Notes under the pieces: model-generated | Seen by the model: only the letters and a program-made list of their open reading frames with translations | The model's database searches: none | Told to the model about the DNA's origin: nothing | Shown: positions 24,277 to 36,481 of the stretch, one piece after another | How positions within the stretch are numbered: the first letter of the stretch is position 1 | Layout of the letters: each line of letters opens with the position of its first letter | Translations under genes and position numbers: made by a program | From: Heterobasidion occidentale | Lineage: Eukaryota; Basidiomycota; Agaricomycetes; Russulales; Bondarzewiaceae | Reading direction: 5' to 3' | Length of the DNA stretch: 64,000 nucleotides | Assembly (NCBI GenBank): GCA_039111635.1 | Contig: JBCAQO010000002.1 | Coordinates: 1,302,001 to 1,366,000 of the forward strand

Positions 24277-24452
24277 TGCGGATGCCGCATTGACACGTCC
24301 AACGATTCGATCACACTGCCGCCGTCACTCACTCTCGTCTCCAATTCGAAAAGCTGACAACGGTGGTCAGAAGTACAACATCGTTATAGCCTCCACGCCG
24401 TCTCATTTCTACATAACGGCGACCAGCTTCCGACCCAGCGCCGCTCGCAACA

Positions 24453-27400
24453 ATGCGATTGCTCTGGTTGCTGCTGCCGCTTGCACCTTCGGTCTTTTCG
24501 AAACCCGCAAATGACACAGACTCTCTTTTGTGGGGCGCCTACCGGCCGAATCTTTACTTTGGTCTGAAGCCCAGAATACCACAGTCTCTCATGACCGGCC
24601 TGATATGGTTTGGAACTCAAGACTACCAGTCCTTTACACGTATGTCCCATAATTTCTATGAAGCATGACTAGGCCATTGAAGTGGATGTCATGGAGGCTC
24701 TCGCCATGCTTGTGACCAAGGGGACGAGTTGGATGGATATACGTGGACTATGTACGACGCACGTGATGGAGGTGTCCAGGTCCTGAAGGACAGCAAGAAC
24801 AATGTCAAGGTTACCACCGAGTTTCTCAAAATACCGGGTGGTGAACATGGTGGGAGCTGGGCTGCACGAATCAAGGGGGAGCCCATAGACACTGGTACAC
24901 ATGTTGGTCGTATAAGAAAGTCCGTGCAGAGTTTCTGACTTGTCCTTTAGATCTTCCCTCCCGCACGTCTTTCATCTTCTATTCGGGCCTTGAGGGACTT
25001 GGAGGTATTGACATGGAGACCCAGGAATCAGAGAATGTTAGTTCAGCCCGAGTTGCTTTTATGTGGGAGGGCTAATATTATGCGTTAGGGAATTGAAGGC
25101 CCCATCGAGTTTTCTGGCTCGACGCCAGAGCTCGACGAGTTCACCATTCGTATTGAGGATGGTAAGGACTTCAATATATTCCAGTGCTTTTCACGCATTC
25201 CTGCATATTTTAGACCCCAAGAATACGGCATTCAACGGCGGTCCATTCGCCGATGTTTTCAAAGACCGGATCGGAAAGACGCATTACGGAGGCTTTCGAG
25301 TCCCCCAAGATAACATGTGGCAAGCGAAAGGTATATTCAAAGTTATCTTTAAGAAGTATGCATACTGAACTTTTGCACCTCAGAGGTTATTATACAGGAT
25401 ATATTGCAACGTGCTCGAGATGCGCTTGCACCTTACCAGAACCCTGCGGGCGGGGCACCAGATCCTTCTTTCATATTGCAGCTGAACGATGAAGCTCTGT
25501 CCAACAGCAACCTGTTTGCGGTACAGAAACTCTTTGATGGTGAATTCCAGTTCGATGTATTTTTCGAAAGCAAGAGTGCGAAGCAAAAGTTGAATGGTGA
25601 CATCTGCTCTATCAATCTTCGTGAGAGTGCTCGATGCTCATCCACATTTCAGCTGCTACCCTAGATGAGGGCATGCAAGCTTTTACTAGTTCTTTCAATG
25701 AGCGCTTCCAGTCGGTTTTTCCTGTCCCGCCTTCACCAAAAAGGGACTCCATCGAGTCTTTCTCCAAAGCCATCACCTCGAACCTTATAGGCGGCGTTGG
25801 GTACTTCTACGGGAAATCCATAGTCGATAAGTCGTTTGCGTATGAGTGGGACGAGGATGATAGTTTCTCCGCCGAAGGAGATGCGGAGGACAGCAAAGAC
25901 AAGGTAACGGAGGTGCCCATCTGACAGAGCCTAAGGCCCTGTTGACCGCTACGCCGAGTCGAAGTTTCTTTCCTCGAGGATTCTATTGGTAAGCTTCAGC
26001 TTGTTTCGCCGTTTTCATGAGAATAAACTCTGTGCTAGGGATGAGGGTTTCCATCTGATGCATATCGGCGAATGGGACAATGATTTGAGGCAAGTACTAT
26101 CGTATTCACTTTTTAGGAGCGAGTACTTCATTCTGCTCTAGCTTGGAAATTTTGAAAGACTGGATCAATCTCATTGATGAAGATGGCTGGGTTGCCCGGG
26201 AGCAAATCCTCGGAGAGGAAGCACGAAGCAAAGTGTGTTCGTCGTAAAACCCTGCTCACCTGCATCTAAAGTATATGTTATTTTCAGGTTCCGCCTGAGT
26301 TCCAGACCCAAGTGCCAAGCTTTGCCAACCCCCCTACCCTGGCCATGGCAGTCACCGCATTCATTGGTCGCCTTAAAGCCGTAGGCAGTCCCAGCGATAA
26401 GGATCTTGGTATAGACTTCGGCATGGCTGACACGCAGATACCTCTTTCCTCTCCACGGGTAGCTGGAAGTCGTTATTTGGAGGATCCCGAGTTAGCCTTG
26501 TCGTACCTGAAATCCATCTACAAACCCCTCAAACGCCACTACGATTGGTTCAGGCGCACACAGCGCGGCCAGCTGAAGCAGTATTCACGCAAGGCGCGTT
26601 CGCGCACTGAAGCCTACCGCTGGAGAGGCAGGTCTGAACAGCACGTCCTGACAAGTGGCATGGACGACTACCCCAGAGGCCCGCCCCACGCGGGTGAGCT
26701 GCATCTGGATCTCATTTCGTGGATGGGCTTCTTTTCCAGAACAATGAAGGAGATTGCCGAGTTCATCGGCGAAGAGGAGGATGGGAGCTACTTTGACGAG
26801 GTTGCGAATGCTGTGATTGGCAACATCGACGGTGAGCATAAGTTTACTCATAGGGTGAGTTGATCTCATCGCCTTCTCTTCAGACTTGCACTGGAACGAA
26901 GAGGAAAAGATGTACTGTGATGTCAATGTGAACGATGATGGTGACTTTTCCTCTGATATCACTCGACCTCCTGACCGCGAAGCCTGACCGCGTTGCAGAT
27001 GAATCATATCATGTTTGTCACAGAGGATACCTATCTCTGTTCCCGTTCCTTTTGTCCCTGCTGTCACCTGACTCGCCGCATCTCGGCGCCATCCTCGACT
27101 TGCTGCGCGACCCCGAGCATCTTTGGTCGCCCTATGGCCTGCGGAGCTTATCCGCATCTCACCCTGACTTTGGTCAAGGAGAGAACTACTGGAAAGGGCC
27201 GATATGGATCCAGATGAACTACCTGGCCCTGAGAGCGTTGCACAAGGTGCGTTTCATACCGTTCAAGTAATATGACCCATTCGCTTCCCTGACTCTGTGA
27301 ACAACAGACGTATGCCGCACAAGAAGGTCCATATCAGGATACAGCCAAGAAGGTTTACTCGGAACTGCGCCAAAATGTCGTCGACAACGTTCATAAGGTG

Positions 27401-27674
27401 CGCTGAGTACGTCATTCTTGAACACTGCCCTTTCTGACCGCGCGCCAGGAATACGAGCGGACAGGGTATGTCTGGGAACAATACGATGCCAAGACGGGAG
27501 AGGGAAGAAGAAGGTCGGTGCTCTGTGTCGCACATACCCGCTCGTTCTAACGCCCTCTGGTAGTCACCCCTTCACTGGATGGACATCATTGGTGACCTTG
27601 AGTAAGCGCCTTCTTCGTCTGGCCACGTTCATCACTAACGATCACTCTCTTCAGTTATCTCGGAGAAGTACTAA
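24453..27674 (+). CDS. Mannosyl-oligosaccharide glucosidase I (GH63)
   Basis: ER enzyme that removes the terminal alpha-1,2-glucose from the N-glycan precursor. The first exon begins MRLLWLLLPLAPSVFS, a signal peptide or membrane anchor, then SLLWGAYRPNLYFGLKPRIP and SLMTGLIWFG. The N-terminal domain has CDQGDELDGYTWTMYDARDG, FYSGLEGLGG and HYGGFRVPQDNMWQAKD. The catalytic (alpha/alpha)6 region carries SNLIGGVGYFYGKS, SFFPRGFYWDEGFHLMHIGE with the WDEGFH motif of the family, EDGWVAREQILGEEA, SGMDDYPRGPPH and GQGENYWKGPIWIQMNYLAL. It ends HPFTGWTSLVTLIISEKY at 27674. About 800 residues as expected, more than ten introns, no frame problem seen. Divergent from DIS3. Confidence 0.93.
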
Positions 27675-28825
27675 AGTGTTGTACTCTTCTCTGCGAGCTG
27701 CCTACAATATTCTATCTGCCTCGAGCATCTCCCTGGTAATCTGAATTGAGAGAATACTAGCAATGTCTAGGCACACGTGCGGTTAACCTCGTACTAAAAC
27801 TGGGATATTGCTAGCAATCAGAAATCGACACCTCCTCGGTACCTTCTGTGACCCGTAAGTAGGACCAAGGATGACATCCTCTACCTCCGTATCAGAATCG
27901 ATCGAGCCCAGTATCTGCGCTTTAGCAGGTAGCGCTGGCGCTCACGCCTGATTCGGCCGAGGATGGCTCGGGTGCACAGTGTAACAGCCCTGAACATTCC
28001 TCAGCGACTAAAAGCAGTCTACACAGTCACCTGCGTACCCCGGTGACGAATCAAGAACAATACACAGCACTGACAATGGTCGACAAGAAGGACCAGTCTG
28101 TACAGCATTGCCTCGTTGCATATCCAAACGCAATAGTCACCTGGTTGCTCAACTACGAGAACCGAACCACCCTTTCTCCTAGACATGTCTTTTGCACGCC
28201 GTTGCCAACGGGTACTTTTGGGCTCTTCGTTGATGACGGTGGAAACACTTGTCTCGCAATGCGTTCTCGCCTACTGAGCACCTTCCATCGAACGCCAGGC
28301 TCTCATAATAGTGGTCGTGATACCGTTATATGCCCACAATCCAAGCGCAAAAATCCCAAACAAAACAGGGAGGCAGTTATGTTGGCCTCTGGGCCTCTTG
28401 CGCATATTGTAGAGTCGCGAAAACAAAAGCTTTTTGTGGTCTGGTCCATAATATTCAGATCGGGTCAACCGCCGGGAGCGAAATCCATTCGCAGGGAGAA
28501 ACTACGTCAGATGATAGAAACATAATAATCAGGAAAGACGGAGGAAGAGACAAAAAGAGTCATAAGGACGTCATGAAAGCAGAAAATTCGAAGAGATCGA
28601 GGGCCCACCGTGGATCAGATGTGCTGAAGGATTATGTGCGGTGGTATAAATGAATCCACTGACGTGGTGTGGATATACATAATGCGCGTGCTGGCCCCCC
28701 CTCGTAGGGTTCAGAGACGCCTAACGGGTAACTGTCTACGGAGGGGGAGAGGTGTCGCAGAAGAACATGATGTGGCCAATCTGTACAGTACATACGCCTG
28801 CGCGGCGCGCGTGTAGATATTTGAA
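27675..28825. other. Stretch without recognised gene
   Basis: About 1.15 kb between two converging genes. A plus-strand frame at 28043-28525 has no recognisable features. Probably 3' UTRs and spacer. Base composition rises sharply in GC just to the right of this stretch. Confidence 0.4.
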
Positions 28826-30106
28826 TCATAGATTACGGACGTCGAAAGTATCCGGATCGAAGCTCAGGGAATCAAAGTGGAAGGAGTCGAGCCGCATCTC
28901 GAAGCTGAAGTCCCGCTCCGCCTCCGCGTCGGGCGGCGTCTTGGCCTGCTCCGGCGCCCTCGCGAGGGCGTCCAGGACGGGCGACGAGGGGAGGGAGAAC
29001 TGCGCGTGGTAGGCCTCGTCCTTGGGTGTGGGCGGGTCCACCGTCGAGGGCAGCGAGTCGCTGGTCTCCCCATGCGACTCGGACTGCATCGGCTGTGTTG
29101 GCGCGGAGAAGAGGCGCTGGAGGTCCATCAGGGAGAACCGGCGTCGCGCCTTGCTCTTCGTAGAGTAGCTGGGTGAAACCGGCCGGCTTTCCTCGTCGAG
29201 CGAGGGGGACGTATGGCTGTTGCTGGGAGAAGAGACGGTGAATGAGGTAGTGCGACGTATCGACGAGGACATTGGAGGAGAGGGCAAGAAGACGTCGCAG
29301 GACGACTCGGGGGTGATTTCTTCGTACGAGTCTGAGATGTCGGGGGTGGGAGCGTTCCTCTGGGACGCGCCGAAGACCTGAGAGAGCGGGCGCGACTTGC
29401 GCTTCGTCAGCTTTGGGGTGGGCATGGTGGACCACCGCGCCGCGTCCGCAGAATCTTGCGTCAAATCGCGGAGGGCAGGAGCAGAGTTCTCCCTCGACGG
29501 TTGGAAGACGTCCTGCGCGGGAGGCTTGCGCGACCCCCGGCCTATGGTCTTCAGAGACGAGAACGCGGACGCCGCCCGCGCCCTGAACGTCTTTGACTTC
29601 TTGAGTGCGGGTGCGGGGGCCTGCATGGCCTCCTCTTGCACAGCACTCCTCCGCAGCTTCACGATCTCCACCACATCCTCGTCCTCTCCGCCCCTCCGCG
29701 CCTCGTCCTCCGCAAGAATGCCCAGCGGGCTCTCCGGTCGCTGATCGCAGACCGCGCCGCGCCGCGGCATCACGGCCTCTTCGGAAGCGCGCGTCGGGCG
29801 ATGGAACGCGGGGGCGGCTTCGGCCGCCGGACGGGGCTTCTCCAGCGCGAGGCGCGCGGCGAGGGACTCGTCTGACACGGACAGCGGCAGCTGGTCCTCG
29901 TGCGGGTCGCTCGCGTCGAAGACGCACCAGGGCGGGTTGTCGTACTGTTCCTCCTCTGGAGGGTGCACGTACACGTTTGGCACCTCGGGCGAGTCAGACG
30001 CGGGCGGGTCGGTCGGACGCGGACGCGAGCTGGACGGCGCATGGGCGGGGGGCGGGGATTCGTGGTCGGGGGGAAAGGAGCGTGGGGTGGGCATGTCGCG
30101 GTGCAT
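28826..30106 (-). CDS. Intrinsically disordered Ser/Pro-rich protein of unknown function
   Basis: Single uninterrupted frame of 426 codons. I do not recognise the protein. It is rich in Ser, Pro, Arg, Asp and Glu, with no membrane segment or folded-domain signature. Visible features are a Pro-rich N-terminus, acidic EDEDVVEIVKLRR, basic KKSKTFRARAASAFSSLKT, KARRRFSLMDLQRLFS, and an acidic aromatic tail LDSFHFDSLSFDPDTFDV. The basic SerThr stretches would suit phosphorylation or binding to a partner, but that is inference. Codon use agrees with the GC-rich genes to its right. Other frames over this region are also open because of the high GC, so the call rests on the sensible composition and on the Met near the upstream end. 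Confidence 0.6.
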   Translation of the reverse strand: MHRDMPTPRSFPPDHESPPPAHAPSSSRPRPTDPPASDSPEVPNVYVHPPEEEQYDNPPWCVFDASDPHEDQLPLSVSDESLAARLALEKPRPAAEAAPAFHRPTRASEEAVMPRRGAVCDQRPESPLGILAEDEARRGGEDEDVVEIVKLRRSAVQEEAMQAPAPALKKSKTFRARAASAFSSLKTIGRGSRKPPAQDVFQPSRENSAPALRDLTQDSADAARWSTMPTPKLTKRKSRPLSQVFGASQRNAPTPDISDSYEEITPESSCDVFLPSPPMSSSIRRTTSFTVSSPSNSHTSPSLDEESRPVSPSYSTKSKARRRFSLMDLQRLFSAPTQPMQSESHGETSDSLPSTVDPPTPKDEAYHAQFSLPSSPVLDALARAPEQAKTPPDAEAERDFSFEMRLDSFHFDSLSFDPDTFDVRNL

Positions 30107-30394
30107 AGAAGAGATGGGTCGTGAACGAAGGAGTGACGAGGGACCGGACAGGCGCTTTGGGACTCTGTGACAAGCGCGGCAGCGGCTTTCAACGTTTCAA
30201 CTCCAACTGCCCGCGCTCCCCAATCAACAAATTACGTAGCCTGCCCGTCCAAAAACGGACGCTGTATTGCTGCTCCGTCCCATGATTGTCGTGAAAACAT
30301 CACGGCATCGTAGTATGTAGCGAAGGGTAGTAATAAACTAGTAGTCACCGTCTATGAGAGAAGAAGACTCAAACTCTATGTTTTTTTCCACAAA

Positions 30395-32780
30395 TCAAAC
30401 CCTGTCTTTCTCCCGGATGGTCGTAGCTCGAGACGACGTTGCCGTCCCGTCTGAGAACTGCCCCGTAGGCTCGTGCCAGGCAAACCTAGACCTCGCACGC
30501 ACCCGTCGCCCATATTTCTGTCCACGACGCCCGTCAATAAACACGCTCGTCAGGGGCGCGAGAGCAGCGGCGACAGAGCGCTCACCCAGAACAGGATCGG
30601 CACGGGCATGATCGCCAGCGCCAGAAACGCGAACACGCTGCTCGCCCACTGGTCCCCCAGCGCCCTGAACATCACGGGGCTGAAGAGCGGGAACGCCGCC
30701 GCGAGCACCGAGCGCAGCAGCACCGTCGCCGCGATCGCGCTGGCGCAGTAGATCGTGTACGTGTCCATCATGTACGCCGTCAGCGACTGCAGGATGAGCG
30801 CGATCGCCGTGCCGAGCGGGACCCCGCCGAGGATGGGCACGATCCAGTGGATCGAGGGAAACGTCGTCCTGCGTGCGGGAAACGAGAGCGGACAGCTTGA
30901 GTCGGTGCGCGCTTCACCAGCCGGGAAACGGATACGAACCAGGCGAACCAAAACAGCCCCACGGGGAGCAGTATCGCACCCACTATGGACAGATACAGCC
31001 GCCTGCACACACAAACCCGTCACGGTGAGCCTCAGATACACCGCACGTATGGACGACTGACGCTTCAGGAGGAGCATGCCCAGACTCGCTCTTGTCCATG
31101 GCCCTCCAATACAGCCTGTTCTGAATCGGCGCCAAGGCAGTGCCGAGCACGACGCCGACGCCGATGCCGAGGAACGCGAGGCCGCCCTCGCCCGCCGTGA
31201 AGCCGCGGTGCTCCTGGAACACGATCGGAAAGGCGGAGAACTCAGCGTACAGCGTCGCGTAGGTGACCGAGATGTACAGCGCGATGAGCGCGACGATGGG
31301 CTCCGTGAACAGGAAGCCTAGATGTCAGCGCGGGCGCGACAGCGTCATTGAATCGTGAAAGGCGCGCGAGGAAGGGCAGGGCGAACGGAATGGGCGCGTC
31401 AGGTTGACGCGCATGAGGTCTCGCAGGGGTAGGTGGCGCCCCAAGTCGTGGATGGTCGTGTAGTGGACAGAGCCGCCCGACTGTTTCTGGAGTTTCCGTG
31501 CGCGCCTCCGCAGGAGGACGGGGCCGTACTACGCACATCGTGATGTCAACCGTCACGAGAAGAAAGACCGACGAGGACGAACCGTTTCGGGCGTCACGAT
31601 CACACCGAGAATGAAGGTCACTGCCGAGAATATGAACATCAGCCAGAACGAGAACCGCCATCCCAGCTTGGGGTTCTGAGAAACAAAACCGCCAACTATG
31701 GGCCCTATGACTGTAATGCAATGCAACACGATGAGGGCAGATTTTGCCTTCCGCGGGTATGGAAAGGGCTTACCGGGGCCAAGGTAGGGAGCAGTCGAGT
31801 ATATGGCCGACGCAACGCCCCGCTCACGAGCATTGAAGATGTCCGAGATAGCGCCCCCGGCGTTCGTCAGCGCTGCAATCAATCATGCTGTAAACCCCAC
31901 TCGACAGGGAAGCAAGACTCTGCGCGACAGGCTTACGCGAGGAGCCGAAGATGCCCGACAAGAGGCGGGTCGTGAGGATCGTCGGGACGTTGTGGCCGAG
32001 CGCGCCACCGAGGTGGAAGAGCGTGTATGTCGAGTAGGTGCAGAGAAATACGAGGCGCTGGTTCGGGTCGAGGTCATGAGCCAAGGGGATCTGCAAGAGA
32101 GCAGAGGCCTTACTCGTCCAAACATCTATAAAAAAATGCGGTGAATCAACGTATTTTTGTAATACCCAGCGACCAGCTCACCTCGCCAAGAGGCGCGAAG
32201 AGCAGAGGACTGGAGCGCATATCAGCACGTCTCGCGACGATGATGCAGGACAGGGAGAAAACTCGCCCCAGCGCGAAGCCCAATACATAGAGCGAGATGC
32301 CCAACACGACCACCTCCTCTGACATCGGGATCTCCTCCCTCAGATACGCCATCCCGCCAGTATACGCACTACTCGAGAACGACACCGTCCACGTCCCGAG
32401 CGCGAGCTATACACGCGAGCGCAGCGACACCGGAGCGCCGCCGCACCACACCGTCAGCACCACCCACCACCATGCACAACGATGTCGACGACGAAGAGGC
32501 GTGCGCCGCGCACCTGCGACGTGATCGCCCACTTGCGCCGGGTCGACCAGTTGTACGGGTTCTCCGGGTCGCCCAGGTCCCAGTCCACGACGAACGGGTC
32601 GCCCCGCGTCCCCGTCCCCGGGTACCGTGGCGCGCCAGACTTGACGGAGGCCGGGCGCACCGCGTCGGGCGCGGCATCCCATTCAACGTGTCTGGCGGCC
32701 CTGCGGGCGTGCTCTGACGCGGGAGGCTCGGCCACTTGTTCCGGCCCGTGGAGCGTGCTTGTCTCGGCCGGCGTCGTCAT
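30395..32780 (-). CDS. MFS transporter, DHA1 (drug:H+ antiporter) family
   Basis: Membrane transporter with about 12 spans. The cytosolic N-terminus ends with DPFVVDWDLGDPENPYNWST, a typical DHA1 lead-in. Spans include VVVLGISLYVLGFALGPLLF, FHLGGALGHNVPTILTTRLL followed by SGIFGSS, LTNAGGAISDIFNARERG, VIGPIVGGFVSQNPKLGWRF, SFWLMFIFSAVTFILGVIVT ending PETYGPVLLRRRA, and GGLAFLGIGVGVVLGTALAP. The C-terminal half ends WIVPILGGVPLGTAIALILQ, then GDQWASSVFAFLALAIMPVP. A final intron after ILFW leads to KYGRRVRARSRFA, the usual DHA1 ending, and a stop at 30395. Without that intron the frame stops at 30550. Substrate unknown; relatives move drugs, polyamines or siderophores. Boundaries of the middle exons (31320-31560 and 32100-32200) are uncertain. 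Confidence 0.85.
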
Positions 32781-34647
32781 AAGTCAAGTTATCTCGAGAC
32801 CGCGAGCCTGCTCAGTAGCGTCTTGTTAGCGTCCCGGCAGCGCCGACTTGAGGGTGTGAAACGCTGGACTGGCCTGCGAGCGATAGCGCGGGGGAACGGC
32901 GAGGCCTGGCGAGAGGCGGAAGTACAATCGGGCAGAGGGATCGACGGCCTCCTGGACGACTCATGGTGCGAGCATAAGTACGCTCCCGCTAGCTCTCGCC
33001 CGCGCACCACGACTCGCGAATCGTGCTTCTCAGCTGCTTCTCACCGACTCGTGACGGGAGAGAGATAGCCCTTTGCCGCCGGGCCCGTCCGAGTATGTCC
33101 GATGCAGGACCTTAGTAAGTAGTGCCAGGTAGCACCTTAGAGCAACCTTGCGGTACTCAGCGACCCCAGCGTGGGCGGCGCGGCACATGCCTCGTTGGAG
33201 GGGATGTTCGGACTTGCGAATAGCTGGAACAGGAACGCGTGAACGCTTGACAGGGTGTGTGTGCCCGTGGGAGCGCGTCGCGCTGCGAGGCGGCGTGCAG
33301 AGCCATGCGCGGTGACGGCACATGCACGCATCATGGTCGCGTACACGCACCAGGGGCGTTACAGATAAACGCATGCAAAGAAGCGGACGCGGATCTGCGT
33401 CGAGGAAGCCCGCACCGCGATCGCCACAGCGTAACCGACGAGACGCGAGAGGCGCGCCGGTCAATAGGGCGTCCATGTACGCCGGGCGTCGAGATGCCTG
33501 TGCGGGTTGCGGAGGCGGTGAGTGTGTGCGTCGCTGCATACGTGCTTGCTGACATCGACGGCGGCTCGGCGAATGCCAGGCAAAGTTTCGAGCACCGAGA
33601 AGAACGCCTGGATGACGGCATGGCGATGATGGACGCCCTGAAGACTGCGCTTCTCGAGGAGGGCGTCGAGCGTCGCAAAGATGTCTTGCTATTCGCGCCG
33701 AAGCGCCCAGTCCTTATTATGCAGACGGACCGCAGACGGGCGTCTGGGAACCGGATATTCCCCGTCGTCGCACCATTGTTATGGTTGCGAACAAAGTGAT
33801 GAGAACGCACTGAACGGCGTGTTCTGTTGCTTCTGCGTCGCGAAAGGCGGTCGGTCGGTCGGAGACGGACGGACACGTCATGATCGGTTCTGAGAGACAA
33901 GATCACCGGGCAGCACTCTGGGTAGTCATGCACAGTAGGAAGTCATTTTGCGTTGATGAACGGAAGGGGCGTATGTACAGGTAGTGACGGCAGCCTAGAC
34001 CTAAACTATGATAGGGAATAGGGGCGGTTCGCTCTGGACATTGCCAGATGCGGCTGAAAAGGATATTGTCCCTGCGACGGAAAGATATGACAAGGGGGCT
34101 GGAACAGCAAAGAGCGCGCCTGGGCGGGGCGGGTGCAGGGAGAGAGTCCGACGGGTGACAACGCCGTTGAGGATAGCGGGAGATCGCGATCGAACGGCTC
34201 GGGCGGGAAAGCTGCGGGTGGTCGGAGTCGATCAAGGAAGCGGCAGCGATGCGGGGGCGGGGGAGCAGGGGGTTGTGAGGAGAGGTAAGCGGGGTAGATA
34301 TGGAGATAGAGGGTGCGGCTGGGATGGGCGGATGGGAGGCTGGGAGAGCGCTGTTTGTGGTTTGTTTGTACACTCGTGCGCCGGTCACAGGTTCGGCCGC
34401 TCGACGCTCTTCCTCCACCAAGCACGACGCCTCCCAGCCCTCGTCCCCCTCGTCCCCCGATCCCCTCTCAACGCACGCGCCCTCCCCGACAATCCCTCTA
34501 GCCCTCTCTCTGCCAGCTCACCACCCCACGACGCCCACCCCAGCCCCCGTCTCCGCTCTCCATCGCTCCTCCCATCCTGCCTTCTATCCCCTTCCGTGTC
34601 CCTGAACAGCCCCCCGTCCCACCCGGCTCCAGCCCGCCCAACTCACA
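32781..34647. other. Long divergent spacer between MFS transporter and GSK3
   Basis: About 1.87 kb between two start codons facing away from each other. Frames at 33257-33799 (+) and 33331-33933 (-) overlap each other and look random. The last 220 bases before GSK3 are C/T-rich, fitting a long 5' leader. Confidence 0.45.
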
Positions 34648-36481
34648 ATGACAACCCACGCCCCAATAAACGGCATCAAGATAAATCGTGCGTCCTCCAT
34701 CCACACATCCCCGTACCCCTCTCCGTTCCCGTTTCGCCCCCTCGTGTTCGAGACCCGATGCTCACCCCGCTCTCCGTCATCCATCCCCCCATCACCGCCT
34801 GTCCCCGCACCCGCCCCACCCGCCGCCCCGTGACGCCGTGATCGCTCCCGCCCCCTCGGATCGCCCGCGCGTCGATCACGACAGCCATCGACGACCCCCG
34901 CAAGGTCGTCAAGGTCGAGGCCTCCGACGGCAAGTCCGGCGAGCTCCGTGACGTCTCCTACACCAACTGCAAGGTCATCGGAAACGGCTCCTTCGGCGTC
35001 GTCTTCCAGGCCAAGCTCGTCTCGGGTCCGGACGATGGGCAGGATATTGCCATCAAGAAGGTCCTGCAGGACAAGCGATTCAAGGTGCGGCCCTCTTCCA
35101 TTCTGCCCACCGCTCTTCTTGCGCTTCCCGCTTGGATGCGCAATGCTGACGACCCACCCGCTCGCTGTCGCCATGGCCCCTCCAGAATCGTGAATTGCAG
35201 ATCATGAGACTCGTTTCCCACCCGAATGTAGTCGACCTCAAAGCATTCTTTTATTCCAATGGCGACAAGGTATTTCCCCATCACCATCTTCGCTTCCCCG
35301 CCGTCCCCCCGTCCGTCCCGCTTTGACGCCACTGGACTACCCCTCATCGCCCTTTGATCACAGAAAGACGAAGTGTATCTCAACCTAGTGCTCGAATATG
35401 TCCCCGAAACCGTTTATCGCGCCAGCCGCCACTATGCTAAACTCAAGCAGCCCATGCCCATCCTCCAAATCAAACTGTACATGTACCAACTCCTGCGTTC
35501 GCTCGCCTACATCCACTCCGTCGGCATTTGCCACCGCGACATCAAGCCACAGAACCTGCTCTTGAACCCGGCAACAGGGGTCCTCAAGCTATGCGACTTT
35601 GGCTCCGCCAAAATACTCGTCCCGAGGGAGCCCAACGTCAGTTATATTTGCTCGCGGTACTATCGTGCGCCGGAGTTGATCTTTGGGGCGACGAACTACA
35701 CCACCAACATCGGTGAGTTTCCCGGTGCCACCGCCTCTCTTTGTTTCCTTCTTCTTTTGGGACCATCGGAGCTCACCCGGGTCCCGCGCGCACGCTAGAC
35801 ATCTGGTCGACAGGCTGCGTCATGGCCGAGTTGATGCTCGGCCTGCCGCTCTTCCCCGGCGAGAGTGGCATCGACCAGCTCGTGGAGATCATCAAAGTCC
35901 TGGGGACGCCCACGCGGGAGCAAATCAAGACGATGAACCCGAACTACATGGAACACAAGTTCCCGCAAATCAAGGCCCACCCGTTTTCAAAAGTGAGCGC
36001 GCCGGCATGCTGTATGCTGGTATCTGATCTGATCCGGCTCGCGTGCAGGTGTTCCGGCCCCGCACGGCGCCAGAGGCGATCGACCTCGTGTCAAAAGTGT
36101 TGGAGTACACCCCCGAGGCGCGGTTGAGCGCGGTGGAGGCGATGGTGCACCCCTTCTTTGACGAGTTGCGGATGGAGGGCGCGAAGATGCCGAACGGGAA
36201 GGACTTTCCTCCGCTGTTCGACTTTACTCGAGAGGGTGAGTGGTCTCTCTTTGTTCTTGTCGTGTCTGCTTCGTTTGTCAGAGTCGCGTGGCGTTGGCTG
36301 ACGCGGGCGGGATGTGTCATTGCGGCCTCCCTTTCCTTTTCTTGCAGAGCTATCCGTGCTCCCAGATCTGATCCACAAGCTCGTGCCACCACATTGCGAG
36401 CCGGAGCTGCGCTCACGGGGGATCGATATCAACAACTTCGTGCCGATACCATTGGAGCAGATGAGGATCACGCTGGACTGA
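34648..36481 (+). CDS. Glycogen synthase kinase 3 (GSK3/shaggy-type Ser/Thr kinase)
   Basis: CMGC kinase, about 400 residues. The core starts [20 protein letters not shown], then the Gly-rich loop [15 protein letters not shown] and [20 protein letters not shown] with the catalytic lysine. [20 protein letters not shown] is typical of GSK3. The catalytic loop is [12 protein letters not shown], the Mg motif CDFGSAK, and the activation loop [20 protein letters not shown] has the tyrosine that is autophosphorylated in this family. [15 protein letters not shown] and PFFDELR complete the C-lobe, and it ends LEQMRITLD at 36481. Five or more short introns, frame intact. The first exon is uncertain: the ATG at 34648 needs a 200-base intron to reach the conserved start, and a different upstream Met is possible. 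Confidence 0.93.

Noticed and set aside
33257..33933. Overlapping plus and minus frames between the MFS transporter and GSK3
   Set aside because: The two overlap completely, have no family resemblance, and lie where a long divergent promoter is expected.
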